Assembly (NCBI RefSeq): GCF_038502225.1 | Contig: NC_091372.1 | Coordinates: 4,424,496-4,488,495, forward strand | Reading direction: 5' to 3' | DNA: 64,000 bases | From: Cherax quadricarinatus | Taxonomy: Eukaryota > Arthropoda > Malacostraca > Decapoda > Parastacidae | In this document: positions 1 to 15,211 of the stretch, piece by piece | How positions within the stretch are numbered: position 1 is the stretch's first letter | How the letters are laid out: each line of letters begins with the position of its first letter | Position numbers and translations under genes: made by a program | Notes under the pieces: model-generated | Seen by the model: only the letters and a program-made list of their open reading frames with translations | Databases searched by the model: none | What the model was told of the DNA's origin: nothing

Positions 1-299
1 TATATGTTTACACATTAAAGGGGTAAAAATAACCCCATTATCCAAAATCATATATTTGAGCATCATGAGTAACATCAAAATAAGAAAAGGTTCAAAGACA
101 ACTTTCCAGAATAAAATAGTATTTAATTCTACATAATATACTGTAATTTATGTGTTCCTTAAATTCCTTTGTCATATAACCTTTAAATAATTAATGAAAA
201 ATAATTTACATAGCTATAAAATCTGTCAATAAACACTGATCATTATTTCCTCTACAGATTATGAAAAAATAGGTACCTGAAAACACACAGTATTATTTT
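1..299. other. AT-rich sequence, nothing recognised
   Basis: AT-rich sequence before the first LINE tail. No open frame, splice-framed exon or repeat was recognised. Confidence 0.4.
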
Positions 300-1590
300 T
301 TTTTTATTATCACACTGGCCGATTCCCACCAAGGCAGGGTGGCCCAAAAAAGAAAAACTTTCACCATCATTCACTCCATCACTGTCTTGCCAGAAGGGTG
401 CTTTACACTACAGTTTTTAAACTGCAACATTTACACCCCTCCTTCAGAGTGCAGGCACTGTACTTCCCATCTCCAGGACTCAAGTCCGGCCTGCCGGTTT
501 CCCTGAACCCCTTCATAAAGGTTACTTTGCTCACACTCCAACAGCACGTCAAGTATTAAAAATCATTTGTCTCCATTCACTCCTATCAAACACGCTCACG
601 CATGCCTGCTGGAAGTCCAAGCCCCTCGCACACAAAACCTCCTTTACCCCCTCCCTCCAACCTTTCCTAGGCCGACCCCTACCCCGCCTTCCTTCCACTA
701 CAGACTGATACACTCTTGAAGTCATTCTGTTTCGCTCCATTCTCTCTACATGTCCGAACCACCTCAACAACCCTTCCTCAGCCCTCTGGACAACAGTTTT
801 GGTAATCCCGCACCTCCTCCTAACTTCCAAACTACGAATTCTCTGCATTATATTCACACCACACATTGCCCTCAGACATGACATCTCCACTGCCTCCAGC
901 CTTCTCCTCGCTGCAACATTCATCACCCATGCTTCACACCCATATAAGAGCGTTGGTAAAACTATACTCTCATACATTCCCCTCTTTGCCTCCAAGGACA
1001 AAGTTCTTTGTCTCCACAGACTCCTAAGTGCACCACTCACTCTTTTTCCCTCATCAATTCTATGATTCACCTCATCTTTCATAGACCCATCCGCTGATAC
1101 GTCCACTCCCAAATATCTGAATACATTCACCTCCTCCATACTCTCTCCCTCCAATCTGATATTCAATCTTTCATCACCTAATCTTTTTGTTATCCTCATA
1201 ACCTTACTCTTTCCTGTATTCACCTTTAATTTTCTTCTTTTGCACACCCTACCAAATTCATCCACCAATCTCTGCAACTTCTCTTCAGAATCTCCCAAGA
1301 GCACAGTGTCATCAGCAAAGAGCAACTGTGACAACTCCCACTTTGTGTGTGATTCTTTATCTTTTAACTCCACGCCTCTTGTCAAGACCCTCGCATTTAC
1401 TTCTCTTACAACCCCATCTATAAATATATTAAACAACCACGGTGACATCACACATCCTTGTCTAAGGCCTACTTTTACTGGGAAATAATTTCCCTCTTTC
1501 CTACATACTCTAACTTGAGCCTCACTATCCTCGTAAAAACTCTTCACTGCTTTCAGTAACCTACATCCTACACCATACACCTGCAACATC
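300..1590 (-). mobile_element. Family 1 LINE, 5'-truncated copy
   Basis: Reading the minus strand, the copy ends at about 300 with the family 1 tail (GGGCCACCCTGCCTTGGTGG, then GTGATAATAA). Homology with the copy at 1911-4332 stops after position 1590, so only the 3' half of the reverse transcriptase and the 3' UTR remain. The 3' UTR is about 250 bp. No convincing target duplication was found. Confidence 0.9.
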
Positions 1591-1607
1591 ATCATATTCA
1601 AGAGCAA
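549..1607 (-). pseudogene. LINE reverse transcriptase, C-terminal fragment
   Basis: A 352-codon open frame. It enters the element just before the palm B motif (GLRQGCVMSPWLFNIFIDG) and contains the catalytic FADD box, GKSKVM, and the C-terminal region with RGRGRPRKGWREGV. The first few residues come from flanking DNA. The endonuclease and the first RT motifs, including the motif A aspartate, are missing. It cannot encode an active enzyme and is a dead-on-arrival LINE copy. Confidence 0.88.
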
Positions 1608-1810
1608 GCACTAAACCTGTGTGGATCACACAGATCACTGTTGATAGAGGGGATGTATTCATTAGTTGGTTTGGGGAATGGAGGATTAATTCAGATATGA
1701 AGTGTGAATCACAGTTAGGGCATTATATGATTTTCGCTAAGAAATCCATGTCTATACTGAAGAAGGGACTTTCAAGAAGAGTAGCAGATAGCGACAACAT
1801 AGCAAGTCTT

Positions 1811-1812
<2 letters not shown>
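1591..1812. other. Unique spacer
   Basis: Non-repetitive DNA between two LINE copies. No coding signal is seen. Confidence 0.4.

Positions 1813-1906
<94 letters not shown>
1813..1906. repeat. (GT)47 microsatellite
   Basis: Perfect dinucleotide repeat from 1813 to 1906, directly beside the 3' tail of the next LINE copy. Confidence 0.98.
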
Positions 1907-1908
<2 letters not shown>

Positions 1909-1910
1909 TT

Positions 1911-4640
<2,730 letters not shown>

Positions 4641-4653
4641 ATATATAAATAAA

Positions 4654-4667
<14 letters not shown>

Positions 4668-4687
<20 letters not shown>

Positions 4688-6988
4688 TTTTTTCAACAAG
4701 TCGGCCGTCTCCCACCGAGGCAGGGTGACCCAAAAAAAAGAAAGAAAATCCCCAAAAAGAAAATACTTTCATCATCATTCAACACTTTCACCACACTCAC
4801 ACATTATCACTGCTTTTGCAGAGGTGCTCAGAATACAACAGTTTAGAAGCATATATGTATAGAGATACACAACATATCCCTCCAAACTACCAATATCCCA
4901 AACCCCTCCTTTAAAGTGCAGGCATTGTACTTCCCATTTCCAGGACTCAAGTCCGACTATATGAAAATAACCGGTTTCCCTGAATCCCTTCACTAAATAT
5001 TACCCTGCTCACACTCCAACAGATCGTCAGGTCCCAAGTATCATTCGTCTCCATTCACTCCTATCTAACACGCTCACGCACGCTTGCTGGAAGTCCAAGC
5101 CCCTCACCCACAAAACCTCCTTTACCCCCTCTTTCCAACCCTTTCGAGGACGACCCCTACCCCTCTTTCCTTCCCCTATAGATTTATATGCTTTCCATGT
5201 CATTCTACTTTGATCCATTCTCTCTAAATGACCAAACCACCTCAACAACCCCTCTTCTGCCCTCTGACTAATGCTTTTATTAACTCCACACCTTCTCCTA
5301 ATTTCCACACTCCGAATTTTCTGCATAATATTTACACCACACATTGCCCTTAGACAGGACATCTCCACTGCCTCCAACCGTCTCCTCGCTGCTGCATTTA
5401 CCACCCAAGCTTCACATCCATATAAGAGTGTTGGTACTACTATACTTTCATACATTCCCCTCTTTGCCTCCATAGATAACGTTTTTTGACTCCACATATA
5501 CCTCAACGCACCACTCACCTTTTTTCCCTCATCAATTCTATGATTAACCTCATCCTTCATAAATCCATCCGCCGACACGTCAACTCCCAAGTATCTGAAA
5601 ACATTCACTTCTTCCATACTCCTCCTCCCCAATTTGATATCCAATTTTTCTTTATCTAAATCATTTGATACCCTCATCACCTTACTCTTTTCTATGTTCA
5701 CTTTCAACTTTCTACCTTTACACACATTCTCAAACTCATCCACTAACCTTTGTAATTTTTCTTTAGAATCTCCCATAAGCACAGTATCATCAGCAAAAAG
5801 TAACTGTGTCAATTCCCATTTTGAATTTGATTCCCCATAATTTAATCCCACCCCTCTCCCGAACACCCTAGCATTTACTTCTTTTACAACCCCATCTATA
5901 AATATATTAAACAACCATGGTGACATTACACATCCCTGTCTAAGACCTACTTTTACCGGGAAGTATTCTCCCTCTCTTCTACACACCCTAACCTGAGCCT
6001 CACTATCCTCATAAAAGCTCTTTACAGCATTTAGTAACTTACCACCTATTCCATATACTTGCAACATCTGCCACATTGCTCCTCTATCCACTCTATCATA
6101 TGCCTTTTCTAAATCCATAAATGCAATAAAAACTTCCCTACCTTTATCTAAATACTGTTCACATATATGTTTCAATGTAAACACTTGATCTACACATCCC
6201 CTACCCACTCTGAAGCCTCCTTGCTCGTCCGCAATTCTACATTCTGTCTTACCTCTAATTCTTTCAATAATAACCCTACCGTATACTTTTCCTGGTATAC
6301 TCAGTAAACTTATTCCTCTATAATTTTTACAATCTCTTTTGTCCCCTTTCCCTTTATATAAAGGGACTATACATGCTCTCCGCCAATCCCTAGGTACCTT
6401 CCCCTCTTTCATACATTTATTAAACAAAAGTACCAACCACTCCAACACTATATCCCCCCCTGCTTTTAACATTTCTGTCATGATCCCATCAGTTCCAGCT
6501 GCTTTACCCCCTTTCATTCTACGTAATGCCTCACGTACCTCCACCACCCTTACATTCTGCTCTTCTTCACTCCTAAAAGATGGTATACCTCCCTGGCCAG
6601 TGCATGAAATTACCGCCTCCCTTTCTTCCTTAACATTTAAAAGTTCCTCAAAATATTCTCGCCATCTACCTAATACCTCCCTCTCCCCATCTACTAACTC
6701 CCCAACTCTGTTTTTAACTGACAAATCCATACTTTCCCTAGGCTTTCTTAACTTGTTTAACTCACTCCAAAATTTTTTCTTATTTTCATAAAAATTTCTT
6801 GACAGTGCCTCTCCCACTCTTTCATCTGCTCTCCTTTTGCACTCTCTCACCACTCTCTTCACCTTTCTTTTACTCTCCATATACTCTGCTCTTCTTATAA
6901 CACTTCTGCTTTGTAAAAAGCTCTCGTAAGCTACCTTTTTCTCTTTTATCACACCCTTTACTTCATCATTCCACCAATCATTCCACCA

Positions 6989-6990
<2 letters not shown>
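4668..6990 (-). mobile_element. Family 2 LINE, 5'-truncated copy
   Basis: Minus-strand copy whose 3' end reads GGTCACCCTGCCTCGGTGGG then GTTGAAAA and a poly(A) run (poly(T) at 4670-4693 on the plus strand). It ends upstream at a small tandem repeat of ATTCCACCAAT and a (TA)n array near 6990. It is related to family 1 but clearly diverged in sequence and tail. Confidence 0.92.
5027..6990 (-). pseudogene. Family 2 LINE ORF, RT without endonuclease
   Basis: About 650 open codons of LINE origin, starting in the linker (WWNDEVKGVIKEKK). RT signatures are present: FMDLEKAYDRVDRGAMWQML, GLRQGCVMSPW, FADDTVLMG. The C-terminus has RGRGRPRKGWKEGVKEV. The frame runs on into the (TA)n repeat as a TYR-ILE array, which is not coding. 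The endonuclease is absent. No stop interrupts the RT, so this is a fairly young copy. Confidence 0.88.

Positions 6991-7061
<71 letters not shown>
6989..7061. repeat. (TA)n microsatellite
   Basis: TA repeat with one TTTA interruption at the 5' truncation point of the family 2 LINE. Confidence 0.97.
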
Positions 7062-7065
<4 letters not shown>

Positions 7066-7106
7066 CTACAGGAATCTCAGGCTTGACAAGTTCAACTAGT
7101 GTAATT

Positions 7107-7286
7107 TTAAAGAACAAAAAGGCACAATATCATGACTAGAACATTACACAAATAACCCACACATAGGAGAAAGAAACTTATGAAGACAATTCAGTCCGAC
7201 TTGGACCATTAATGTGCGACTAGTTAATGATCAATGTTGGATTGAAACATCATAAGTCTCTCCCTCCTATGTGTGGGTTATCTGTG
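7107..7286. mobile_element. Penelope-terminus fold-back element
   Basis: An inverted repeat: ATAACCCACACATAGGAG near 7156 and its complement CTCCTATGTGTGGGTTAT near 7266, with centre near 7215. It is flanked by a 10-bp direct repeat TAGTGTAATT (7097-7106 and 7287-7296). The arm contains a GAAAC block after a short stem, as in Penelope-like ends. Similar fold-backs lie at 24075 and 61739. No coding capacity. Confidence 0.65.
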
Positions 7287-7539
7287 TAGTGTAATTCTGC
7301 TTTGTTACACTGGATACATTACGGTATGTACAATCTTTTTCCTCCTTCCTCTCACGTAATATGTCATACCAACTCATTACAATCTTAAATACTGTATATA
7401 AAAGCAAAAAACAAAATCAATGACTCTGATAAAAAAAAAAAATCTAACTTAAACATTTTCTCTAATTTTCTCATATCTCTGGTTAACCTGATTAACTCCC
7501 TCCATCTGTAAGTTCTACATTAACACCTTCATGTACAAG

Positions 7540-7686
7540 CCTCCTCAAGGGAGATTCCTTAATGCTGGTGAGGGTCATCTGACTCATGGAATCGGACTCG
7601 TCTTTCCCATCCTTGAGCTGAACCTGATTGCCTCCCATTCCCCAGGCACTATATGACCCTCCCCCATTGGGTTTAACACAAAAAAA
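7540..7686 (+). repeat. Dispersed repeat X, plus orientation (degenerate)
   Basis: Contains the blocks ATTCCTTAATGCTGGTGAGG, CCCCAGGCACTATATGACCC and CATTGGGTTTAACAC. These match, in opposite orientation, the repeat at 8820-8945. The 3' end is a short stem-loop (ACCC..GGGTTTA). It probably represents the 3' part of a LINE. Confidence 0.5.
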
Positions 7687-7819
7687 ATGCATTAAGGGCA
7701 GAGTATGTCATGTAAACAAAAAACACTGAACTAGCCTGATGCTGGTCGAGACACAGGGTGCCAGTCAGTACTTTAAAACCACACAGACCACCAAAAGTAA
7801 TGATAACATCACCCCATGG

Positions 7820-7854
7820 GTCAGGTGATGTCAGCCAAGCTGACATCACCTGAC
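7820..7854. repeat. Perfect 15-bp stem hairpin
   Basis: GTCAGGTGATGTCAG and its exact complement CTGACATCACCTGAC are separated by the 5-base loop CCAAG. Confidence 0.9.
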
Positions 7855-8458
7855 TCACATCACACTAACAAGTACGATGACATCAACCAACCAAGAGACT
7901 CCACTTTCTGCCATGTTCACATCACCTGTACCCCCAAATTCCACTTCTTGCCACACTGACATCACCCCACCCATGCCACCCACACCAGGCTTACATCAAG
8001 TTAGTAAAAGTAAACTGCACTAGCTTTTAAGTTACTTTTAGTAATGAACTGCTTAACTCATTCTATAAGTGATTAATAAAACAAATGGATGAAGCAAGAA
8101 ATACTCCAAGAAACACACCTTTAATCCACAATGAACAAAATGCACAATAATAAGGCCTCAAATGCAGACTAAGCCACCACAATATTTTAAGAGACTGGAC
8201 AATCAGACAAGAATGAGGAAGTAGCACCTCACACCATGCCCCTCTAAGAACTCCAATTCCAGCAAAAGAAATTATCGACAGTAGAGAAATGAAACAAAGA
8301 ACTGAGGAGCACTCCCTCTCTGCCTTCCAATACCTGGCTTCTTCTTGGGAACCTCATGAAGAGGGGAAAAGTGGCTGATGCCTTCTTCACCCTCTACACT
8401 GCCACTTCCGATAGTTTAACTAGCCTGGTTATCTCACAATTATTGTCCTTTTCTTGCC

Positions 8459-8530
8459 AGGGTCAAAACAGAAGCCTTATCTTCCATACCAGGCAGGGGC
8501 AAAACAGAAGCCTTGTCTTCCATACCAGGC
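8459..8530. repeat. 36-bp unit, two tandem copies
   Basis: The block CAAAACAGAAGCCTTRTCTT recurs at 8464 and 8500 with only two or three differences between units. Confidence 0.85.
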
Positions 8531-8819
8531 TTACATTAATATTATAATCATAGCTAAATGTTAAACCCACAAGAGTCACTAGACTTACAAGGCCCTATTA
8601 CAATCACCAGGAGGTGAACCCTACAGCAACTCCAGCAAGGAAACCGAGGGCGAGTGATGAGTGCAAGTCCCTGCTACGTTACATATAAGCTGCCTGATGT
8701 ATGATCAGCTTCACTAACATTGTCCATTGGTTGTTTAGTGCAAGATAGAATAACGAAACTTTGAAATTCTTTGATTTCCCATCAAAGCTTGACAATTTAG
8801 ATTTTGTGGCCACTATACT

Positions 8820-8945
8820 GTATTATGACATTTGTGAGGAAACACTACACCCATATGGGTTATATAGCATCTGGGGAATAGGAGGGTTGCTTCAATTGCT
8901 AAATCAAGAGCCCTTCACCAGCATCAAGGAATTCCCTTGAAGAGC
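8820..8945 (-). repeat. Dispersed repeat X, minus orientation
   Basis: ACCCATATGGGTTATATAGC, then CTGGGGAA, then AAATCAAGAGCCCTTCACCA and GCATCAAGG. It matches the complement of 7540-7686 and resembles 61715-62035. Confidence 0.5.
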
Positions 8946-9094
8946 CCATTGGGACTAATACCAAGCTTTATGAAGGGAAACCTGGAGTCATCAACAATAA
9001 ACAGAGCCATACTGTACTCACAAACCAAAAACTGCTGTATGACACACAAAGGTTTAGTGCATGTTTTGTGAATACTGTATAATAATAATGCTGT

Positions 9095-9156
9095 ACTGTA
9101 GCAGTAGTAGTAGTAGTAATAATAATAATTACAATAATAATAATAATAACTAGAGC
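9095..9156. repeat. Imperfect TAG/TAA trinucleotide repeat
   Basis: Runs of GTAGTAGTAG followed by AATAATAAT with interruptions. Confidence 0.8.
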
Positions 9157-9409
9157 TGTACCATGCAGGCAGACACATCTGTACTATAATTATACATGGA
9201 ATTTTACATTACTGGATATAAATGTAAAAAAATACATTTAATCAATATTATAAATATTTAACACATTATCTATAAAACAATATCCATTGTCTCAACAGCT
9301 TTTTGTCAATAATTTCTGCATTACAAGATTAAAATACCAGTAATTTACATGAAACTTTAATGATAAATTATGAAATTATAAAGAGCTAGAATATTTTATT
9401 TAATAACAA

Positions 9410-9586
9410 ACTGGTCATTTCCAAACACTGCAGAGTGACTCAAAGAAGCAAGCACATTCACTCCTTGGCTGTCTTTCTAGAAGTGTACAAACACCACACT
9501 GAAATAACCTATTGAACTGCAGCATCCTCACCTAGTTCTTAAAGTGCAATCACTGTACTTCCCACCTCCATGATTCATATTCAATT
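9410..9586 (-). mobile_element. Degenerate LINE 3' UTR
   Basis: Diverged copy of the LINE 3' UTR: TGCAGCATCCTCACC, AAAGTGCAATCACTGTACTT and CCCACCTCCATGATTC align with the tail of family 1 copies. It was split by the Penelope-like insertion that follows. Confidence 0.6.
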
Positions 9587-9597
9587 AACCAGTTGTA

Positions 9598-10878
9598 ATG
9601 ATATGAAGGACACACATACAGTTATGACATTTATTAAAATGAAACATTTCACCACAAATGGCTTCTTCAGTCCATATACATAGACAAATAATAAGTGAGC
9701 ACATAGTGAGTGGAGACAGATGACAAGAAGTGAGACGGTCATCAGATGTAAGTGGGCCACATGACAAAGTGGGTATTGCATGATTGACTCACTCACGTGC
9801 ATGCATGTGTAGAGGGGGGATGGGGATTAGTGTCACCTAATATCTGTGTCCAGGCTGGGCAACAATTTAAATCTCCAAATGCTTGGAGATGCTGAAACTG
9901 TCCAACTTCTGTGGGATGGTGTTAGGGATTGCTATTAGGGAGGCATCTCAGCCTTTCCAATTGCTCAGGTCATTTTTATGGATGACTAGTTTAGCATCAA
10001 ATTGCATGAAGTGTCCCTTGCTGTTTCTGTATTATACGCAAGTTTTGCTTAGTTTGTCATGGCTGGAGGTGTATTTGAGTTTTTGAATCCTCAGTTCAAG
10101 GTACCATGCCATCTTGCCTACATACCTCTTAAGACATTCCTCACCAGTGAATGGATCTGTTCTCTGCTTTTTATGCACTAAGTTTTTTTGCTCTACATTT
10201 GTTCAGTTACAGAAAATGGGCAACACACATCCTTGGTATACTGTCCAACATATTTATTAATATTACCCACAACCATCTCAACATAGCTACAAACTCTTCC
10301 ACCTTTAGCAAAGATTTAGTATGTAAAAAGCAGAGAACAGACCCATCCACCAGTGCAAAGTCTGTCATATCCTGTGGGGAATGTGACAAGAAGTATGTGG
10401 TTGAAACAGCAAGGTCTTTCGAACTAAGGACTCAACACCAATATGTCTGCATATAGTATAATAATCTAAGAAACACCAGTGGTCACAGACCCAACAAAGA
10501 ACACCTCAATGATATTAAGCTGGTTATCCATGAAAATGACTTGCACAGAAAGAAATGCCATTATGGTAATCTCTAAGGCTGTCCTACAGAAGTCAAGCGG
10601 CTTTGTTGTCTCCAAGGATGTGGCAATTAAATCATTGCCCAGCCTGGAAACAGCCATCAGGTAACACCAATCAACTCTCACAGTCACATGATCTATGCTC
10701 AGTTGACTACCGCCTAGCTTTGTGTCACCTGTTTCCACTCACTAAATATGCTCCCTCTCCCTTTTTTTCTCTCAATTAGAAATGAAGAAGCCACTCATGA
10801 CAAGACATTTCCATTAATAAATGCCTCTGAATGTATGAATCTTCTTCCACATCTTGTCAGTATCACCATACCTTGTAC
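9598..10878. mobile_element. Penelope-like element, head-to-head inverted pair
   Basis: A direct 11-bp repeat AACCAGTTGTA flanks the insertion (9587-9597 and 10879-10889). The left arm (to about 10180) is on the minus strand and the right arm on the plus strand. Both encode decayed pieces of the Penelope GIY-YIG C-terminal domain: minus KKQRTDPFTGEE..RYVGKMAWYLELR, plus KKQRTDPSTSAKSVISCG then KKYVVETARSFELRTQH. Both outer ends carry hammerhead-like remnants. Stops and deletions make it inactive. Confidence 0.8.
10150..10660 (+). pseudogene. Penelope GIY-YIG domain remnant (right arm)
   Basis: The frame gives CKKQRTDPSTSAKSVISCGE followed by CDKKYVVETARSFELRTQHQ, then a stop, then NTSGHRPNKEHLNDIKLVIH in another frame. 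This order (Cys pair, YVGETGR-like block, EH, GH..N) is that of Penelope endonuclease C-termini. The Gly of YxG is Val and stops are present, so it is non-functional. A partial minus-strand counterpart occupies 9840-10180. Confidence 0.7.
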
Positions 10879-11021
10879 AACCAGTTGTACCAAATCACTC
10901 TGTAGATATCACTGTACGTGTACTCCACCAGTCTGTTTAATTCTAAATGTGCAAAACTTATGGCTCTCTTCTGCACCTAATAATGTTTTATTACATGTAA
11001 ACTACATTATTTTTATACTTT

Positions 11022-11480
11022 GGACATGTAGATTGAATGGAACGAAACAGAATGACTTCGAGAGTGTATAAATCTGTAATGGAGGGAAGGTGGGGTAGGG
11101 GTCAGCCTAGGAAAGGTTGGAGGGAGGGGGTAAAGGAGGTTTTGTGTGCAAAGGGCTTGGACTTCCAGCAAGCATGCATCAGCGTATTTGATAGGAGTGA
11201 ATGGAGACAAATGGTTTTTAATACTTGACATGCTGTTGGAGTGTGAGCAAAGTAACATTTACGAAGGGATTCAGGGAAACCGGAAGGCCTGATTTAAGTC
11301 CTGGAGATGGGAAGTACAGTGTCTGCACTCTGAAGGAGAGGTGTTAATGTTGCAGTTTTATAAACTGCAGTGTAAAGCACCCCTCTGGCAAGACAGTGAT
11401 GGAGTGAATGATGATGAAAGTTTTTCTTTTTTGGGCCACCCTGCCTTGGTGGGAATCGGCTGATGTATAAATAAAAAAAA
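11022..11480 (+). mobile_element. Family 1 LINE, short 3' fragment
   Basis: Plus-strand 3' end: 60 or so C-terminal codons (11037-11228, RMTSRVYKSV..VFNT), the 3' UTR and the tail GGCCACCCTGCCTTGGTGGG, ending in an A-rich run near 11480. It is 5'-truncated. Confidence 0.88.
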
Positions 11481-11585
11481 ATTGAATAGGCAAAAGTATT
11501 TTAGCCCATTCTCCCTGGGAAAACTGGAAAAGAATAGCTAACAAAAAATATAAAAAATAAGAATATTTGTTATTTAAATATTTGT

Positions 11586-12343
11586 TATCCATGGAGGCAA
11601 AGAAGGGAATGTATGAAAGTATAGTGGTACCAACACTCTTATATGGGGGTGAAGCTTGGTTGCAGATGCTGCAGCGAGGAGGCGGTTGGAGGCAGTGGAA
11701 ATTCCCTATCTAAGGGCAACGTGTGGTGCAAATATTATGCAGAGAATTCAGTGTTGAAATTAAGAGGAGGTGTGGAGTTACTAAAAGTATTAGTCAGAGG
11801 GTTGAAGAAGGGTTGTTGAGGTGGCTTGGTCATTTAGAGAGAATGGATCAAAGTAGAATGACTTGGAGAGAGTATAAATCTGTAGGGAAAGGAAGGCGGG
11901 GTAGGGGTCGTCCTCAAAAAGGTTGGAGGGAGGGGGTAAAGGAGGTTTTGTGGGTGAATGGCTTGGACTTCCAGCAAGCATGTGTGAGCATGTTAGATAG
12001 GAGTGAATGGAGACAAATGGTTTTTGGGACCTGATGAGCTGTTGGAGTGTGAGCAGGGTAATACTTTGCGAAGGGATTCAGGGAAACTGGTTAGCCAGAC
12101 ATGAGTCCTGGAACTGGGAAGTACAATGCCCGCACTTTAAAGGAGGGGTTTGGGATATTGGCAGTTTGGAGGGACTTCTGAACTGTCGTATCTAAGCGCC
12201 TCTGCAAAGACAGTGGTTATGTACGAGTGAGGTGAAAGTGTTGAATGATGATGAAAGTATTTTCTTTTTAGGGATTTTTTCTTTCTTTTTGGGTCACCCT
12301 GCCTCGGTGGGAGATGACCCATGTGTTAAAAAAAAAAAAAAAT
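11586..12343 (+). mobile_element. Family 2 LINE, 3' fragment
   Basis: Plus-strand copy from the codons for MEAKKGMYESIVVPTL through the C-terminus (frame 11723-12034, ending VFGT) and 3' UTR to a poly(A) run at 12330-12343. Small frameshifts occur near 11645-11700. Confidence 0.88.
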
Positions 12344-12417
12344 TATAACTAGTCTTGAAAAATAAAAATAAATATGAATGTGCCAATAAATTTTATATGC
12401 AGTATCTATTACATAAT

Positions 12418-12500
12418 AACATAAGAAAGAAGGAACACTGAAGCAGGCCTACTGGCCCATGCGAGGCAGGTCCAATTCTCCCACCAGCTTAAGCCACTGT
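12418..12500. repeat. Dispersed repeat fragment
   Basis: Carries GAAGGAACACTGAAGCAGGC and CTACTGGCCCATGCGAGGC, words I recall as common in decapod genomes. This is recognised from memory, with no second copy in the window. Confidence 0.35.
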
Positions 12501-14786
12501 CAATGGCCAAAATGCCAGGGGTAAAGGACTGGTCTTCACTGTCAATTAACTAATATGAAAGAAATTAATGTTTTCTCTGGGTCACCCTGCATTAATGGAT
12601 AACACCTTATAAGTTTAAGAAAAATATTGTAATACTTTGATCATTTGTGTTTTTTCCTAGCCAAAGTGAATCCATCTAGTCAGGAATGCATAAAAATAAA
12701 TGTTCACTATATTTTATGTAATTTTATAAAAGTTGCAATATAAGTAGACTATATGAACATCCAACAACAAACAAAGATTTTTAAAATAATACTGATGGGC
12801 TACAATAACATCATTTATTCATTATTTATTTGTAGTCATGAAATTTTATTAAACACTCTTGTGAGAACCTCTCCAATGGTGAGACAACAGAAATGTTTCA
12901 AGTTAGCTTCATCTCCAATATAACCTGGCTTCAACTGCATTAGTTTAATAAAACACTGGTCAATGGTAAAAACAATCCAAAGGGACAAAATAAAACCAAA
13001 GGTAAGAGGAGTACAGTATTGTATATTTTTAGCTTTACACCAAGGCCAAAATATTTTCAGTCTGCTGATAAGGATCTCAAAGTCTGAGATATACAGTACT
13101 CCTCTTATGTTCTAATTTTCTTTGCATGGGTTTGTTTGTACCATAATGTATCTTCCATTCCCTCTCGTCCATCAAGTGACCTTTCTCAAGCAATACTCCA
13201 TTATCCTTTTCCATCACAAAAGTTATCTACCCAACATTCCATTCTTAGTTATTTTCCTTACAAGTTTTTCCATTATCTGATCCAAATGTTCAGACCAATT
13301 TAATATTTATTTTGGTCCACCTTAGTGCTCACACCCAGTGTTGTCATCCTGTCAGGCTTAAATAACAATGCTAGAAAAGCCTCTGCATATTTTGTCAAAA
13401 ATTTAATTATGCATACAGTATACCTTATGCTGTATTTCATTTTTTTAATATTTATTAAAAGGTTTACAAAAATGCAAATTTTTATAAACCTTTATGCAAA
13501 GCGATAAACCCATGTGGGTATTTCAGCACTGTGAGGACTGGCAAAGACTCGATCTTACATCTGCTAACTGCAAGAGACAATACCAAACTGTACTTGCAAA
13601 TAAGCTTCTCATAAGGCATTCAGATCTAACTGCATATGAATGTCCAACCGAATTAAGATGTAAGATTCGCCCCGCATGGGCAGTGCTCTAGGTCAGCTTT
13701 TTATCTTGTCAAATATTTTCATTAAAGTGTTAACGTAATTTCAGAAATATTGTGAACAGCGTAAGTCAACTGTCTCCAATTAAATAACAAAGACAAGTTA
13801 TTAAAACATAATCTGATAAAAATAACATCCAAAATTTAAGGATTGTCAAACACTGAAGATTCAAACAACTATTATATCTAATAACTTAAAATTTTCCTTA
13901 TAATGCTGAGGATTAGTTTCTCTTATAAGTCAGGTTAGTGTCAGTAATATAATATACATAAAGATACAATGCTATCGAAGATTTACTCCTATTCCATGTT
14001 TTAACTTTTGTGAAAGTAACAATTAATACACAAAACATTCAGTGTTTGTAGCTTCATAATTATAAAGATACAAAATACTCAAAATATACAATTCAGATAT
14101 ATTCCCAAATATAGTAGCAAACTGTAGGAATATTTAAATTGCTTCCTGAAACTACAAACACTGATTACATCATGCATCATAAACATGTATTAATGTTGGT
14201 AGAATTACCGACAAGATGTTAAGTAAAAGGACACAAGTACAACTAAGCTGTAATAGCTTGACAAAGTTCCTGGACAGCAAAACATTGCCACAATAAAATG
14301 TCACATTGCGTGCACCTGTGTCCTTTAATCTAACCTCCTAACCATCTTTACTTTTATGAAGTTAACCGAGTAACTAGGAACTTTTTAAGTGTAGCTTCAT
14401 AACAGTAGAACAGAACTTGGCTTTCTTGACATCAGACCCAAAACTCAACAGTAGTGAAAACACGTCAGTTTCTTACCATGTTAAAATAAGGTCCTATGTT
14501 TACAAATGTTCCAGAGTTATAGAGGAAGATGGCTTTTTAAATGTGGAAAATGTAGTAGTAGTGATCCTTAGTAATGACCAAGAACTAGAGCTCACCTCAG
14601 CAAACCCAAATAGGAAATTACACTTAATTTTACCATCAGTATACTCTTCCTCACTGCTTTAATGTTGCCTCTGGCAGAGCAGAATATTTTATACTGGGCA
14701 TAAGTGGGGTAAATTACTAACAGTTTTTTAGGACAAAATGCATATTGTAGCTTAAGGATTAGATAAAAAAGACAAATATTCAACTC
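12501..14786. other. Long non-coding stretch
   Basis: AT-rich DNA with no credible exon. At 13499-13560 there is a degenerate piece of repeat X (GCGATAAACCCATGTGGGTA). Otherwise nothing was recognised. Confidence 0.4.
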
Positions 14787-14930
14787 AACTGCCATCTTCT
14801 ACCAAGGTAGGTTGACCCAAAGAAGAAAATGCAAACATCATTAATCATTCAATCACTGCCCTTCCAATCAGCATCACAATCAGATTACCATCAACCTCCA
14901 GCATCCACATTTCATTAAAAAAACTATAGT
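14787..14930 (-). mobile_element. Degenerate LINE 3' tail
   Basis: TCTACCAAGGTAGGTTGACC, followed by a CATTCAATCACTGCCCTTCC block, is a mutated version of the family 2 3' end read on the minus strand. Confidence 0.6.
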
Positions 14931-15211
14931 GATCAGGATGTGAACAAACAGTATTTGAAATAATATTTCCTCATGATAGTGGTGAAAGTAATTTATGGTT
15001 GTTGAACAATTGTTTTCAATACTAATTACATCACTTATATTGTAAGTGTCTTTGATTTATATAGCAAAATTACTGAGAACTAGAAAGCACAATATTTGAG
15101 AAAATTACTGGTACATTACCACCAGTCTTCTCTGATCACAGAAAAACAACTGAAAATCTGACAATAGCAAATTATTAATAACTTAATTTCAAGATCATGA
15201 CCATTTTCTTT

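Larger units (their letters stand above)
7687..8819. other. Non-coding stretch with short repeats
   Basis: No gene recognised. It holds several scattered GACATCACC words (7795-7985), a perfect hairpin at 7820-7854 and a 36-bp tandem duplication at 8459-8530, listed separately. Confidence 0.4.
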
